Positions 17,272-25,426 are shown, numbered from the stretch's first letter. The stretch is 64,000 bases of DNA from Kineococcus mangrovi (GCF_041320705.1 NZ_JBGGTQ010000001.1:589317-653316); one strand, 5' to 3'. Program-made: numbers and translations. The notes: generated from the letters alone by a model not told the origin.

Positions 17272-18195
17272 TCAGGTACCCGCCGCGGCGATGCCGAGGA
17301 GGTCCCGGGCCGGCCCGGGAGCCATCCGGGCGGCACCCGTCCACACCGCCCGCAGGGCACGGCTCAGGTCCAGCCCCCGCACCTCGACGGCACGCAGCCG
17401 CCCGGCGTCGACGTCGTCGGCGACGGCGAGCCGGCTGAGGACGGCGACACCGGCCCCCGCCCGGACCGCCTCGCGCACACCGGTCGCCGTCGTCAGCTCG
17501 ACCGCGGGCGGCACCGGCTCCAGGCCGACCGCGGTGAGCGCCCGGTCCAGCACCTCGCGCGTCCCCGACCCGCGCTCGCGCGAGACGAGCGCGGTCCTGG
17601 CCAGCTCGGCGGCCTCGACCGGCCGACGCCGGCGCGTCCAGGGGTGGCCGGGGGCGACGACCACGACGAGGTGGTCGCGCACGAGTTCGCGGCTGCGCAA
17701 CCCCCGCGGGACGCCCGGTCCCTCGACGAACCCGAGGTCGGCCTCCCCGTCCGCGACGGCGGCCAGCACCCGCACCGAGTTCGTCGCGAGCAGCTCCACC
17801 GCCTGCGACGCCGCTCCCCCCGTCCCGGAGCGCTGGCGCAGCACGAGCAGCCACCGGGGCAGGAGGTGCTCGGCGATCGTCATGCTGGCGGCCACCCGCA
17901 GGGGCGCCGTCCGGTCGGCGCGCAACGTCCCGATGCCCTCGGCGACCTCCTCGGCCACCTCGAGCAGGCGGGTGGCCCACCCCGTCAGCAGGGTGCCGGC
18001 CTCGGTGGGTCGCGACCCCTGACGGCTGCGGTGCAGGAGGGCGACGCCCACCTGGGACTCCACGGCCCGCAACCGGTCCGAGGCGGCCTGCTGGGTCATC
18101 CCCACCCGTCGCGCCCCCCGCCCGATCGACCCCGTCTCCACGACCGCGACGAGCAGGCGCAGCGCGGTGAGGTCGGGCACGCGGTCCAGGGGCAC
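17272..18195 (-). CDS. LysR-family transcriptional regulator
   Basis: 307 residues, with the helix-turn-helix at about 8-65 (LRLLVAVVETGSIGRGARRVGMTQQAASDRLRAVE split over two helices) and an effector-binding domain starting at LRVAASMTIAEHLLP. The GTG at 18195 lies 7 nt after a TACCCT -10 and adds a few residues before the conserved LTALRLL; this promoter spacing decides the start. It is divergent from the unknown gene at 18214, with 18 bp between starts, so the latter is a possible target. Ligand unknown. Confidence 0.87.
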   Translation of the reverse strand: MPLDRVPDLTALRLLVAVVETGSIGRGARRVGMTQQAASDRLRAVESQVGVALLHRSRQGSRPTEAGTLLTGWATRLLEVAEEVAEGIGTLRADRTAPLRVAASMTIAEHLLPRWLLVLRQRSGTGGAASQAVELLATNSVRVLAAVADGEADLGFVEGPGVPRGLRSRELVRDHLVVVVAPGHPWTRRRRPVEAAELARTALVSRERGSGTREVLDRALTAVGLEPVPPAVELTTATGVREAVRAGAGVAVLSRLAVADDVDAGRLRAVEVRGLDLSRALRAVWTGAARMAPGPARDLLGIAAAGT

Positions 18196-18202
18196 GTCGG
18201 GC

Positions 18203-18208
18203 AGGGTA
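18203..18208 (-). promoter_or_regulatory. -10 element TACCCT, leaderless start
   Basis: Minus-strand TACCCT ends 7 nt before the LysR GTG at 18195. Confidence 0.5.
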
Positions 18209-18213
18209 GGCGG

Positions 18214-18684
18214 GTGAGTCCCGCACCGGCCGACCCGACCCTGCTCACCCGCCTCCTCACGCGCGCCGTCGACGCCGCCGCCCGGGCCGACGCGGACGGC
18301 TTCGGCGCGGCGACGGCCGACCTCGCCGCGTTCGACGCCGAGCAGGCGCGGGTGGTGCTCGGCTGGGTCCTGCGCCGGTCGCTGGAGGAGCAGCACCCCG
18401 ACGGCCTCGACGCCGACGACCTGCGCGCCGCGGTGACGGCGACGGCCGGCCGGGCCGGGTGGTTCGCGGAGCTGGACCCGCGGGTCCTCGTCGTCGTGCT
18501 CGTGGCCGCCCTCGGGGAGCACCCCGACCCCGAGGAGGTGCCCCGGCTCGGTCACACCCTGGTGCTGGCGCACGCGCTGCTGCTCGTGCACGACCTGGCG
18601 ACCGGGCCGGGACGCCCCCTGCGGCGGGCCCTGGACCCGGCGTTGGCGGAGGTCCGCCGGGCCGAGACGATGGAGATGCCCTGA
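18214..18684 (+). CDS. Hypothetical protein, 156 residues
   Basis: Begins at GTG 18214 (SPAPADPTLLTRLLTRAVDAA). It is alanine- and acid-rich and predicted helical, with a moderately hydrophobic VLVVVLVAALG segment and a HTLVLAHALLLVHDLA helix. I do not recognise a family. Divergent from the LysR gene with a very short promoter region, so it may be its target. The 106 bp between its stop and ridA hold nothing I can identify. Confidence 0.6.
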   Translation: MSPAPADPTLLTRLLTRAVDAAARADADGFGAATADLAAFDAEQARVVLGWVLRRSLEEQHPDGLDADDLRAAVTATAGRAGWFAELDPRVLVVVLVAALGEHPDPEEVPRLGHTLVLAHALLLVHDLATGPGRPLRRALDPALAEVRRAETMEMP

Positions 18685-18790
18685 TCGGACCGCCGTGTCG
18701 AGCGGGTGGGACGACGTCCGGCTGCGCTCGCGCAGGACCGCGGGGCGGCCGTCCTCGGCGGCGTCCCGGACCTGAGCCGCGCGGGCCCGC

Positions 18791-19189
18791 CTATCGTCCG
18801 GCGACGAGGTCGATCTCGACGAGGGCCCCGACGGCGAGCCCCGTCACGCCGACCGTCGTGCGGGCGGGCAGCGGACCGTCGAACCACGTGCGGTAGCGCT
18901 CGTTGAAGGCGGCGAAGTCGCCCTCGAAGTCGCGCAGGTGGACGCGGACGTGGAGGGCGTCGTCGAGGGTGAGGTCGAGCTGGGCCAGGACGGCCACGAG
19001 GTTCGCGCGCACCTGCTCGGCCTGCTCCTGGACCCCGCCCCCCACGAGCAGACCGGTCGCGGGATCGGTGGGCATCTGCCCGGTGACGAAGACGAGGTCG
19101 CCCAGGCGCGTGGCGTGGGCGAACGGGCCCACCCGGGGCGGGACCCCGTCCTCGGGGCGGAACACGAACGTCTCCTTGCGGCTGCTCAC
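18791..19189 (-). CDS. RidA-family enamine/imine deaminase
   Basis: 132 residues of the YjgF/YER057c/UK114 fold. Family features are GDLVFVTGQMP, QAEQVRANLVAVLAQLDLTLDDALHVRVHLRD, FNERYRTWF and ARTTVGVTGLAVGALVEIDLVA. The conserved Arg in the PARTTV segment is present. Such proteins hydrolyse reactive enamines and imines, or serve in amino-acid and pathway-specific deaminations. It starts 4 nt after the P450 stop and is almost certainly co-transcribed with it, hinting that it handles a product of the P450 step. Confidence 0.88.
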   Translation of the reverse strand: MSSRKETFVFRPEDGVPPRVGPFAHATRLGDLVFVTGQMPTDPATGLLVGGGVQEQAEQVRANLVAVLAQLDLTLDDALHVRVHLRDFEGDFAAFNERYRTWFDGPLPARTTVGVTGLAVGALVEIDLVAGR

Positions 19190-19193
19190 GGCC

Positions 19194-20462
19194 TCAGCCT
19201 GGCAGGCGTTCCACGTGCAGGGGCAGCCCCCCGCGCGGGCGCAGGGTCACGAGCGCGTCGACGGGCCGCGGCGGCCCGGCGGGGCGGACGGTGTGGGTGC
19301 GCAGGAGGGAGGCGAGGACGAGGACCTCCTCGACGAGGGCGAGGTCGCGGCCGATGCACAGGCGGGGGCCGGCACCGAAGGGGACGTAGTGCTCGCGCCG
19401 CTCGGGTCCGGCGAACCGCTCCGGCCGGAAGGCGGCCGGGTCCTCCCACAGCGCGGGGTCGCGGTGCAGCGCCCAGGTGCTGACGATGACGAGGGTCCCG
19501 ACGGGGACCGCGACCCCGGCCACCACGTCGTCGGCGAGCGCCTGGCGGGTGATCACCCACGCCGGCGGGTACAGCCGCAGCGCCTCGTCGACCGCGGCGC
19601 GCAGGTACGGCAGCCGCGGCAGGTCGTCCCAGCCGGGCTCCGCGTCGAGGGCGGCGACCTCGGCGTGCACGCGGGCGAGGGCGGTCCGCTCGCGCGAGAG
19701 CAGGTCCAGCGTCCAGGTGAGGGAGCTGGCGACGGTCTCGTGGCCGGCCACGACGAAGGTCACGAGCTCGTCGCGGACCTGCCGGTGGTCCATCCCGGCG
19801 GCGAGCATGAGCCCGACGAGGTCGCGCGGGTCCTCCAGCGTCCGCCGCGCCCGGTCGGCGAGGATGCGTGCGCAGACGTCGTCGATGGCGGCGACCTCGC
19901 GGGCGAGGCGGGCGCGGGAGGGCGTGGGCCAGGCACCGGGGACGGGGCTGGCCGCGCGCCGGACGACGAGTTCCAGGGCCCGGCCGACGGCGTCGACGAG
20001 CAGGGGCGCGTCGCGGGAGAGGTCGGCGGCGGCGAGGGTGTGCCCGACGACCTCGAGCCCGGCGCGGGACGTCGCGTCCAGGACCTCCATCGGCTGCCCG
20101 GGGGTCAGCGCGTCCGCCTCGGCGGCCAGCCGCCGCCCCGCCTGGACCGCGTGCGCGGCGACGTCGCGCAGACCGGCGTGGTGGAAGGCGGGTTGCACGA
20201 CGCGGCGGTGGGTGCGCCAGCGCTGCCCGTCCCCGGCCAGCAGACCGGGCCCGGTGACGGTGGCCAGGGCGTTGTACTGGATCGTCGCCTTGCCGTACGC
20301 GCGGGCGTTCTCCACGAGCACGCGGCGGACCCCGGCCGGGTCGGCGAGGACGAGGACCGGCGTGCGGGGCAGCGGGATCGCGGCCACCGCCCCGTGCCGG
20401 GCGGTGACCTCGGCCAGGAACAGGTGGGGAGCCCGCATGATCCGGGGGACCGCGCGGACCAT
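19194..20462 (-). CDS. Cytochrome P450
   Basis: 422 residues with the full P450 set: I-helix AGHET (239-243), K-helix ExxR E293-R296 in EALRLYPPAW, the FRPERF segment, and the haem loop FGAGPRLCIG with ligand Cys369. Sequence style (LLAGDGQRWRTHRRVVQPAFH) is that of fatty-acid or terpene hydroxylase-like P450s of the CYP4/CYP102-type fold, more than the polyketide-tailoring group. ATG 20462 is the first standard start. It is sandwiched between a GroES-like gene and ridA in one apparent operon; no ferredoxin or reductase is adjacent. Substrate unknown. Confidence 0.9.
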   Translation of the reverse strand: MVRAVPRIMRAPHLFLAEVTARHGAVAAIPLPRTPVLVLADPAGVRRVLVENARAYGKATIQYNALATVTGPGLLAGDGQRWRTHRRVVQPAFHHAGLRDVAAHAVQAGRRLAAEADALTPGQPMEVLDATSRAGLEVVGHTLAAADLSRDAPLLVDAVGRALELVVRRAASPVPGAWPTPSRARLAREVAAIDDVCARILADRARRTLEDPRDLVGLMLAAGMDHRQVRDELVTFVVAGHETVASSLTWTLDLLSRERTALARVHAEVAALDAEPGWDDLPRLPYLRAAVDEALRLYPPAWVITRQALADDVVAGVAVPVGTLVIVSTWALHRDPALWEDPAAFRPERFAGPERREHYVPFGAGPRLCIGRDLALVEEVLVLASLLRTHTVRPAGPPRPVDALVTLRPRGGLPLHVERLPG

Positions 20463-20520
20463 GTCGAGCGGGGACGGGCCGCCGACGTCGAGCGGGGAGT
20501 ACCGGTTCAGCGGTCCGGGC

Positions 20521-20844
20521 CTACAGGTAGAGGCCGGTCCGGCCGCCGTCCTCGCCGGGGGCGGCGACGGCGTGCAGGTCGCGTTCGCGCAGCAGGGTGT
20601 ACCCCTTGCCGTGCAGCTCGACCTCGGCCTTGTCCTCGGGGTCGAACAGGACCTTGTCCCCCGTCGCGACCTGCCGCACGTGCGGCCCCACGGCCACCAC
20701 CGCGGCCCACGTCAGCCGCTTGCCGACGGCGGCCGTGGCCGGGATGAGGATGCCCGCGGAGGACTTGCGCTCGGCGGCGTCGTCGGGCTGCACGAGGACG
20801 CGGTCGTGCAGCATCCGCACGGGCAGCTGGTCAGGGGTGCTCAC
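20521..20844 (-). CDS. GroES-like co-chaperonin
   Basis: 107 residues of the 10-kDa chaperonin family: PVRMLHDRVLVQPDDAAERKSSAGILIP (strand and mobile-loop region), VVAVGPHVRQVATGDKVLFDPEDKAEVELHGKGYTLLRERDLHAV. It has a C-terminal extension (APGEDGGRTGLYL) and a modified mobile loop, so it is probably a second, specialised GroES, not the main one; no groEL is near. It starts 5 nt after the DUF3618 stop and is followed by the P450 gene 58 bp later. Confidence 0.85.
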   Translation of the reverse strand: MSTPDQLPVRMLHDRVLVQPDDAAERKSSAGILIPATAAVGKRLTWAAVVAVGPHVRQVATGDKVLFDPEDKAEVELHGKGYTLLRERDLHAVAAPGEDGGRTGLYL

Positions 20845-20849
20845 GGGGC

Positions 20850-21140
20850 TCAGCGGCGCTTGCGCACCGCGCGGACGACGACGAACGTCGTCACGCCGAG
20901 GACCGCGACACCGACGGCGGCGACGCGTTCGACGCGCAGGCCCCCGCGGTGGTCGAAGGTGAAGGAGTGGACCCGGCCGCGGACGTCCGCGAACGAGCGC
21001 CGGGCGATCGTCTTGGGCGCGAGCCGGTCGGTCAGCTCGTCGATCGTGCCCGCGAGCGCGGCTCGGCGAACCTCCACCTCGCGCTCGAGAGCGCGCGGGT
21101 CGCTGGTCGTGATCTCGGCCTTGCCGTCGCTGGCCGCCAC
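20850..21140 (-). CDS. DUF3618-family membrane protein
   Basis: 96 residues. The N-terminal REVEVRRAALAGTIDELTDRLAPK matches the DUF3618 pattern, and a single transmembrane helix (about VERVAAVGVAVLGVTTFVVV) is followed by a basic tail RAVRKRR. These small actinobacterial proteins often accompany phage-shock-like or envelope genes; the role is unknown. GTG 21140 is chosen over GTG 21146 because AGGAGG lies 5 nt upstream of it. First gene of a probable four-gene operon with groES, P450 and ridA. Confidence 0.75.
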   Translation of the reverse strand: MAASDGKAEITTSDPRALEREVEVRRAALAGTIDELTDRLAPKTIARRSFADVRGRVHSFTFDHRGGLRVERVAAVGVAVLGVTTFVVVRAVRKRR

Positions 21141-21226
21141 GGCCACCTCCTGTGTTCCTCTGGACGTCCCGCGAACCGTACCGGAGACGGGGCCGGGTCT
21201 CCCGCGGGGGCTCGCGGGCGGGGACG

Positions 21227-21232
21227 TAGGGT
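21227..21232 (+). promoter_or_regulatory. -10 element TAGGGT before bcp
   Basis: TAGGGT ends 8 nt before the bcp ATG at 21241, nearly leaderless. Confidence 0.45.
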
Positions 21233-21240
21233 CGCCGTCC

Positions 21241-21717
21241 ATGACGCGCCTGGCACCCGGTGAGCACGCCCCCGACTTCACGCTGACCGCGCACGACGGC
21301 CGGGCGGTGTCGCTGAGTGACCTGCTGGCCACCGGCCGGCACGTCGTCGCCTACTTCTACCCGGCCGCGATGACACCGGGCTGCACCACGCAGGCCTGCG
21401 ACTTCCGCGACTCCCTCGACGCGCTGAACGCCTCCGGGTTCACCGTGGTGGGGATCTCCAAGGACGGTGTGGCGAAGCTGACCTCGTTCGCCGAGCGGGA
21501 CGGGATCACGTTCCCGCTGCTGTCCGACCCCGACCACGCGGTGCACGAGGCGTACGGGGCGTGGGGCGAGAAGACGAACTACGGCCGGACGTCGGTCGGG
21601 ACCATCCGCTCGACGGTCGTGGTGGACCCGCAGGGGGTGGTGGAACTGGCGCAGTACAACGTGCGCGCCACGGGCCACGTCGCCAAGCTCCGGAAGGATC
21701 TCGGGCTCGACCAGTAG
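21241..21717 (+). CDS. bcp: Thioredoxin-dependent peroxiredoxin (Bcp/PrxQ type)
   Basis: 158 residues. Reduces hydrogen and organic peroxides. The peroxidatic cysteine is in AMTPGCTTQACDFRD (PGCTTQAC), and the second Cys five residues later is the resolving cysteine of the PrxQ subtype. Other family parts are APDFTLTAHDGRAVSLSDL, VVGISKDGVAKLTSFAERDGITFPLLSD and the GTIRSTVVVDPQG strand. Divergent from the DUF3618 operon. A tRNA-Leu gene follows 12 bp after its stop. Confidence 0.92.
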   Translation: MTRLAPGEHAPDFTLTAHDGRAVSLSDLLATGRHVVAYFYPAAMTPGCTTQACDFRDSLDALNASGFTVVGISKDGVAKLTSFAERDGITFPLLSDPDHAVHEAYGAWGEKTNYGRTSVGTIRSTVVVDPQGVVELAQYNVRATGHVAKLRKDLGLDQ

Positions 21718-21729
21718 TCTGGCGCGCGA

Positions 21730-21811
21730 GCGGGAGTGGTGTAACTGGCAGCCACGCAGGATTTAGGTTCCTGTGCCTCCGGGCGTGAGGGTTCGAGTCC
21801 CTTCTCCCGCA
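21730..21811 (+). tRNA. tRNA-Leu (anticodon TAG)
   Basis: Acceptor arms GCGGGAG (21730-21736) and CTCCCGC (21804-21810) pair fully, and A21811 is the discriminator. The anticodon stem CAGGA/TCCTG encloses TTTAGGT, giving TAG, which reads CUA and related Leu codons. A long variable arm and GGTTCGAGTCC T arm are present. CCA is not encoded. The convergent rskA gene stops 3 nt away. Confidence 0.93.
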
Positions 21812-21813
21812 CC

Positions 21814-22566
21814 TCACCCCACCAGGTCGGTGAACACGACCGGGTCCGTCGTGGGCTGCCGGGAACCACCGTCCGGTTCCACCGAGATCCCGACCCCCGT
21901 CGCCGCGGCGGCCGGCACCACGACCGCCGAACCCCCCGAGGACGTCACGTGCAGCATCCCGGCCGACGTCAGGTCCTCCCCCTCGGCGAGCCACAACTGG
22001 TACCCCCGCCCCGGGCCCGCGTCGGGCAACCCGGACGTCAGCACGCCGACCTCACCCCCGGCCTGCACGAGGGTGGCCGTCCCGCCCCCGCTCGCCCCCA
22101 CGGTCGAGACGCGCACCCCGGGACGGGTGAGCAGGTCGGTGATCCGGTCCCTGGCCTCCTGCTGGGCGCTGACGTCGGACCCGCCGGAGCGGTTCACGAC
22201 CCCCACCCCGAGACCGACCGCGCCCAGGAGGATGCCCGCGGCCGCCACGAGGGCGCTCCAGCGCGAGGGTCCGCGCCGGCGGGCCCGGTGCGCGGGCAGG
22301 TCCACGACGTTCGCCGGCGCCGGTTCCTGGGGGGTGTCCGCGACGGCGGCGAGCACCGCCGCGCGCAGGTGCGGGGGCGCGGGCGTGCCGACGGACAGGC
22401 GGGAGGCGGTCTCGCGCAACGAGTCCGCGTCGGCACGCTCGTCCCGGTGGGACCGCAGGCGCTCCTCGTAGGCGGCGCGTTCGTCGTCGTCGAGGGCGTC
22501 CAGCGCCCAGGCCGCCGCGAGCAGCGGGTCGTCACGGGTCTCGTGGCGGGTCTCGTGGCGCTTCAC
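21814..22566 (-). CDS. rskA: Anti-sigma-K factor RskA
   Basis: 250 residues. Membrane-bound inhibitor of SigK. The cytosolic N-terminal part (LLAAAWALDALDDDERAAYEERL) is the anti-sigma domain, one transmembrane helix spans about 103-124, and the extracellular part carries the RskA domain (RGYQLWLAEGEDLTSAGMLHV). Release in mycobacteria is by regulated proteolysis. The GTG at 22566 overlaps the sigK stop as GTGA. The N-terminus contains a duplicated RHET from a 12-bp tandem repeat. Confidence 0.9.
   Translation of the reverse strand: MKRHETRHETRDDPLLAAAWALDALDDDERAAYEERLRSHRDERADADSLRETASRLSVGTPAPPHLRAAVLAAVADTPQEPAPANVVDLPAHRARRRGPSRWSALVAAAGILLGAVGLGVGVVNRSGGSDVSAQQEARDRITDLLTRPGVRVSTVGASGGGTATLVQAGGEVGVLTSGLPDAGPGRGYQLWLAEGEDLTSAGMLHVTSSGGSAVVVPAAAATGVGISVEPDGGSRQPTTDPVVFTDLVG
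22535..22558. repeat. 12-bp tandem duplication in rskA
   Basis: CGGGTCTCGTGG occurs twice back to back (22535, 22547), encoding the repeated RHET near the RskA N-terminus. Confidence 0.85.
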
Positions 22567-23120
22567 CGGTCCCCCACCCCCAGCGCGTCGCGCAACCGGG
22601 TCAGCCCGTCCCGCAGGCGCGTCTTGACCGTGCCCAGGGGCAGCTGGAGGTCCTCGGCGATCTGGCGGTGGGTGCGACCGCCGTAGTAGGCGAGGTCGAT
22701 GGCCTGCTTCTGCACGGGGGTGAGCGACGTCAGCGCCCGGCGCACCTCGTCGGCGTCCAGCACGTCCTGCACCTCCTCGCTCACGCTGTCGTAGGGGGGC
22801 ACCTCGCGCAGCCCCACCCGTTCGTCCCGCAGGGTGCTGGCCTGGGCCGCCCGCACCCGGTCCACGGCCCTGCGGTGAGCCATGGTGACGACCCACCCGC
22901 GGGCGGTGCCGCGGGCCGGGTCGAAGCGGGCGGCCGTGCGCCACGCCTCGAGGAAGACCTCCTGGACGACCTCCTCGGACTGCGCCGGGTCGCGCAGGAC
23001 CCGCAGGACGGTGCCGTGCACCGCCCCGGCGGTGGCGTCGTAGAACGCCGCGAACGCGTGCTGGTCGCCGCGCGCGGCGGCCACCAGGTCGTCCTCGGTC
23101 GTGGTGGTCACCGTGGTCAC
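22563..23120 (-). CDS. sigK: ECF sigma factor SigK
   Basis: 185 residues. Region 2 runs AFAAFYDATAGAVHGTVLRVLRDP to EEVVQEVFLEAWRTAARFDP and the GTARGWVVTMAHRRAVDRVR segment. Region 4 is SLTPVQKQAIDLAYYGGRTHRQIAEDL with LPLGTVKTRLRDGL. The downstream RskA partner identifies it as SigK-like. GTG 23120 opens MTTVTTTTEDDL. A promoter with the same motif as the two oxidoreductase genes precedes it, so it probably activates its own operon once RskA is removed. Confidence 0.9.
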   Translation of the reverse strand: MTTVTTTTEDDLVAAARGDQHAFAAFYDATAGAVHGTVLRVLRDPAQSEEVVQEVFLEAWRTAARFDPARGTARGWVVTMAHRRAVDRVRAAQASTLRDERVGLREVPPYDSVSEEVQDVLDADEVRRALTSLTPVQKQAIDLAYYGGRTHRQIAEDLQLPLGTVKTRLRDGLTRLRDALGVGDR

Positions 23121-23155
23121 GATGGCACACCCCCCGGTTCGAGCTGTCAGCAGGA

Positions 23156-23182
23156 CTTCGGAGCGGGTGCGGTCCCGGATGG
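23156..23182 (-). promoter_or_regulatory. SigK-like autoregulatory promoter
   Basis: Minus-strand CCATCC (23182-23177), 15-bp spacer, CCGAAG (23161-23156), 35 nt before the sigK start. It resembles the mycobacterial SigK motif CCATCC...CCGAATC. Confidence 0.7.
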
Positions 23183-23217
23183 TGTGACGGGCCTCACCCC
23201 CAGCTGACGGCCCCCGT

Positions 23218-24771
23218 TCACCGCACCGTGACGCTGACGGAGGGGTACCCGCTGGCCCCGTCCGGGATCGGGGCCGCCACGACGTCGGTCTGAGGTGTCC
23301 CCGTCCCGTCGGTCGCGCGCGCCTGGAGGGTGTGGGTCCCGGTCTCCTGCGCGTCCCAGTCGAACACCCACTGGCACCAGGTGTCCGCCGACGCCGCGGG
23401 CAGCACGCGGGCCTGCTGCCACGGCCCCTCGTCGACGCGCACCTCCACGCGGGAGATCCCGCGGTGCTGCGCCCAGGCCACTCCCGCCACGGGGACGCGC
23501 CCGCGCCGGACGGTGGCCGAACCGCGCGGCACGTCGATGCGCGAGGCCGTCTTCACGGGTCCGCGCTCGGCCCACCCGCGGTCGGTCCAGTACGCGGTCC
23601 TCGCGGCGAACGTCGTCAGCTCCAGGTCGGTGACCCACTTGCAGGCCGAGACGTAGCCGTACAGGCCCGGGACGACGAGGCGGACCGGGAAGCCGTGCTC
23701 GCGCGGCAGGGGTTCGCCGTTCATGCCGACGGCCAGCAGGGCGTCCCGGCCGTCGGTGAGCTCGGCCAGCGGCGCGGACAGCGTGAACCCGTCGGTGCTC
23801 GTGGCGAACACCATGTCGGCCCCGTCCTGGACGCCGACCTCGGCCAGCAGGTCCGCGAGGGGGTAGCCGAGCCAGCGCGCGTTGCCGACGTAGTCGCCGC
23901 CGACCTCGTTGCTGACGCACGTGAGGGTCACCCACCGCTCCCGCAACGGCTTGGCCAGCAACGTCGCGAAGTCCAGCACGAGCTCGCGCTCGACCATCCC
24001 GTGCACGCGCAGCGACCAGTCCTCGGCGCGCAGGTCGGGGACCACGAGGGCGGTGTCGATCCGGTAGAAGTCGGCGGTGCGGGTGGCGTACCGCGCCAGC
24101 CCGTCGGCGACCTGCGCGGCCGGGTCGATCCCGGTGGGCAGGGCGCGGGCGGGGTCGGCCGGCGCCGGGAGCACGACGCGGTCGCGGGAGATCTGCGCGC
24201 TGCGGGCGCCGACGAGCAGCTGACCGCCGCCGCCGGTGAGGGCGGCGGCCGCGCCGGTCCCGCCCAGCAGGAGGGCCCGCCGGGCGGGGTCGGCGGTGCC
24301 GGGGACGCGGCGCACCAGCAGGACCAGCGCGTACGCGCCGGCGAGGGTGCCCAGCAGCGAGGGCAGCGGGGTCAGGGCGGTGGCGTCGGGGCGGGTCGCG
24401 GCCGCGACGACCCCGACGGCGCCCAGGGCGGCCACGACCGCCACGCCGGCGCGCACCCGGCGCCGCGCGAGCAGGCCCGCCCCGGCCGCGAGCAGGGCCA
24501 GCAGCACCGCGGTGGTGACGAGCAGCACCGCCTTGTCGGAGGTGCCGAAGGAACGCACGGCCCACTCCTTGACCGGCGCGGGCACGAGGTCGACGACGGC
24601 GTCGCCGACGACGACGAGGGGCGCGGCCGACGGGGAGACGATCCCCGCGGCCAGCTGCCCCACGCCGAGCGTGAGAGCTGCGGCGAGCACCCCGGACCAG
24701 GCGGCCAGCAGCCGCCCGGCCCGGCGGTTCCCCTCCGGCCCGTCCGCGCGCGGTGTCCCGTCCACCCCCAC
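23218..24771 (-). CDS. Membrane-anchored molybdopterin-dependent oxidoreductase, copy 2
   Basis: 517 residues, paralogous over its full length to the protein at 7937-9496: N-terminal hydrophobic segments (about 21-47, 82-101, 109-125, 137-153, 165-178), Mo-cofactor domain with Cys285 in [19 protein letters not shown], and the C-terminal SWRT/WQ-type Ig-like domain. Probably an extracytoplasmic sulfoxide reductase or sulfite oxidase relative. GTG 24771 lies 1 nt past the rdgB stop; GTG 24765 is an alternative. A SigK-like promoter inside the rdgB 3' end places its -10 only 9 nt before this start. Followed by sigK. Confidence 0.87.
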   Translation of the reverse strand: MGVDGTPRADGPEGNRRAGRLLAAWSGVLAAALTLGVGQLAAGIVSPSAAPLVVVGDAVVDLVPAPVKEWAVRSFGTSDKAVLLVTTAVLLALLAAGAGLLARRRVRAGVAVVAALGAVGVVAAATRPDATALTPLPSLLGTLAGAYALVLLVRRVPGTADPARRALLLGGTGAAAALTGGGGQLLVGARSAQISRDRVVLPAPADPARALPTGIDPAAQVADGLARYATRTADFYRIDTALVVPDLRAEDWSLRVHGMVERELVLDFATLLAKPLRERWVTLTCVSNEVGGDYVGNARWLGYPLADLLAEVGVQDGADMVFATSTDGFTLSAPLAELTDGRDALLAVGMNGEPLPREHGFPVRLVVPGLYGYVSACKWVTDLELTTFAARTAYWTDRGWAERGPVKTASRIDVPRGSATVRRGRVPVAGVAWAQHRGISRVEVRVDEGPWQQARVLPAASADTWCQWVFDWDAQETGTHTLQARATDGTGTPQTDVVAAPIPDGASGYPSVSVTVR

Positions 24772-24772
24772 G

Positions 24773-25426
24773 TCAGACTTCTTCGGAGCCGGGCCCGCCC
24801 TGGATGGGTCGACCGGCCAGCGCCTCGACCACGACCGGGGCGAGGGCGCGGAACGCGGCGCCGCGGTGGCTGATCGCGTTCTTCTCCCGCGCGGTGTGCT
24901 CGGCGAGCGTGCGGTCGGCCCCCGCCGGGACGAAGCAGGGGTCGTACCCGAACCCGCCGGCCCCGCTCGCGCTCGTCGCGACGGTGCCGCGCAGCTCGCC
25001 GTGACGGACCGCGCTCGTCCCGTCGGGCAGGGCGAGGGCGGCCGCGCACACGAAGGCGCCACCGCGGTGGTCCGCGGGGACGTCGGCGATCTGGGCCAGC
25101 AGCAGCTCCAGGTTGGCCGCGTCGTCGCCGTGCCGACCGGCCCAGCGGGCCGAGAAGATCCCCGGCGCTCCACCGAGGACGTCGACGGCGATGCCGGAGT
25201 CGTCGGCGACGGCGGGCAGACCGGTGGCGGCCGCGACGGCGCGCGCCTTGAGCAGCGCGTTGCCCGCGAACGTCACCTCGGTCTCGGCGACCTCGGGCAC
25301 CGCCTCGAAGGCGTCGACGGTCAGCACCTCGACGTCGGGCAGCAGGGGCGCGAGGACGGCCCGCAGCTCCCCGACCTTGTGCGCGTTGCGGGTGGCGAGG
25401 ACGACCCGCGTCGCCGGTCCCGTCAT
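24773..25426 (-). CDS. rdgB: dITP/XTP pyrophosphatase (RdgB/HAM1)
   Basis: 217 residues. Hydrolyses non-canonical purine triphosphates (dITP, XTP) to keep them out of DNA. Motifs: [13 protein letters not shown] at the N-terminus, [46 protein letters not shown] and [15 protein letters not shown]. The ATG at 25426 overlaps the rph stop as ATGA, the usual rph-rdgB coupling in actinobacteria. Its last codons contain the SigK-like promoter of the next gene. Confidence 0.95.
   Translation of the reverse strand: MTGPATRVVLATRNAHKVGELRAVLAPLLPDVEVLTVDAFEAVPEVAETEVTFAGNALLKARAVAAATGLPAVADDSGIAVDVLGGAPGIFSARWAGRHGDDAANLELLLAQIADVPADHRGGAFVCAAALALPDGTSAVRHGELRGTVATSASGAGGFGYDPCFVPAGADRTLAEHTAREKNAISHRGAAFRALAPVVVEALAGRPIQGGPGSEEV
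24781..24807 (-). promoter_or_regulatory. SigK-like promoter before oxidoreductase copy 2
   Basis: Minus-strand CCATCC (24807-24802), 15-bp spacer, CCGAAG (24786-24781). It lies inside the rdgB coding end and uses the same spacing as the sigK promoter. Confidence 0.68.
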
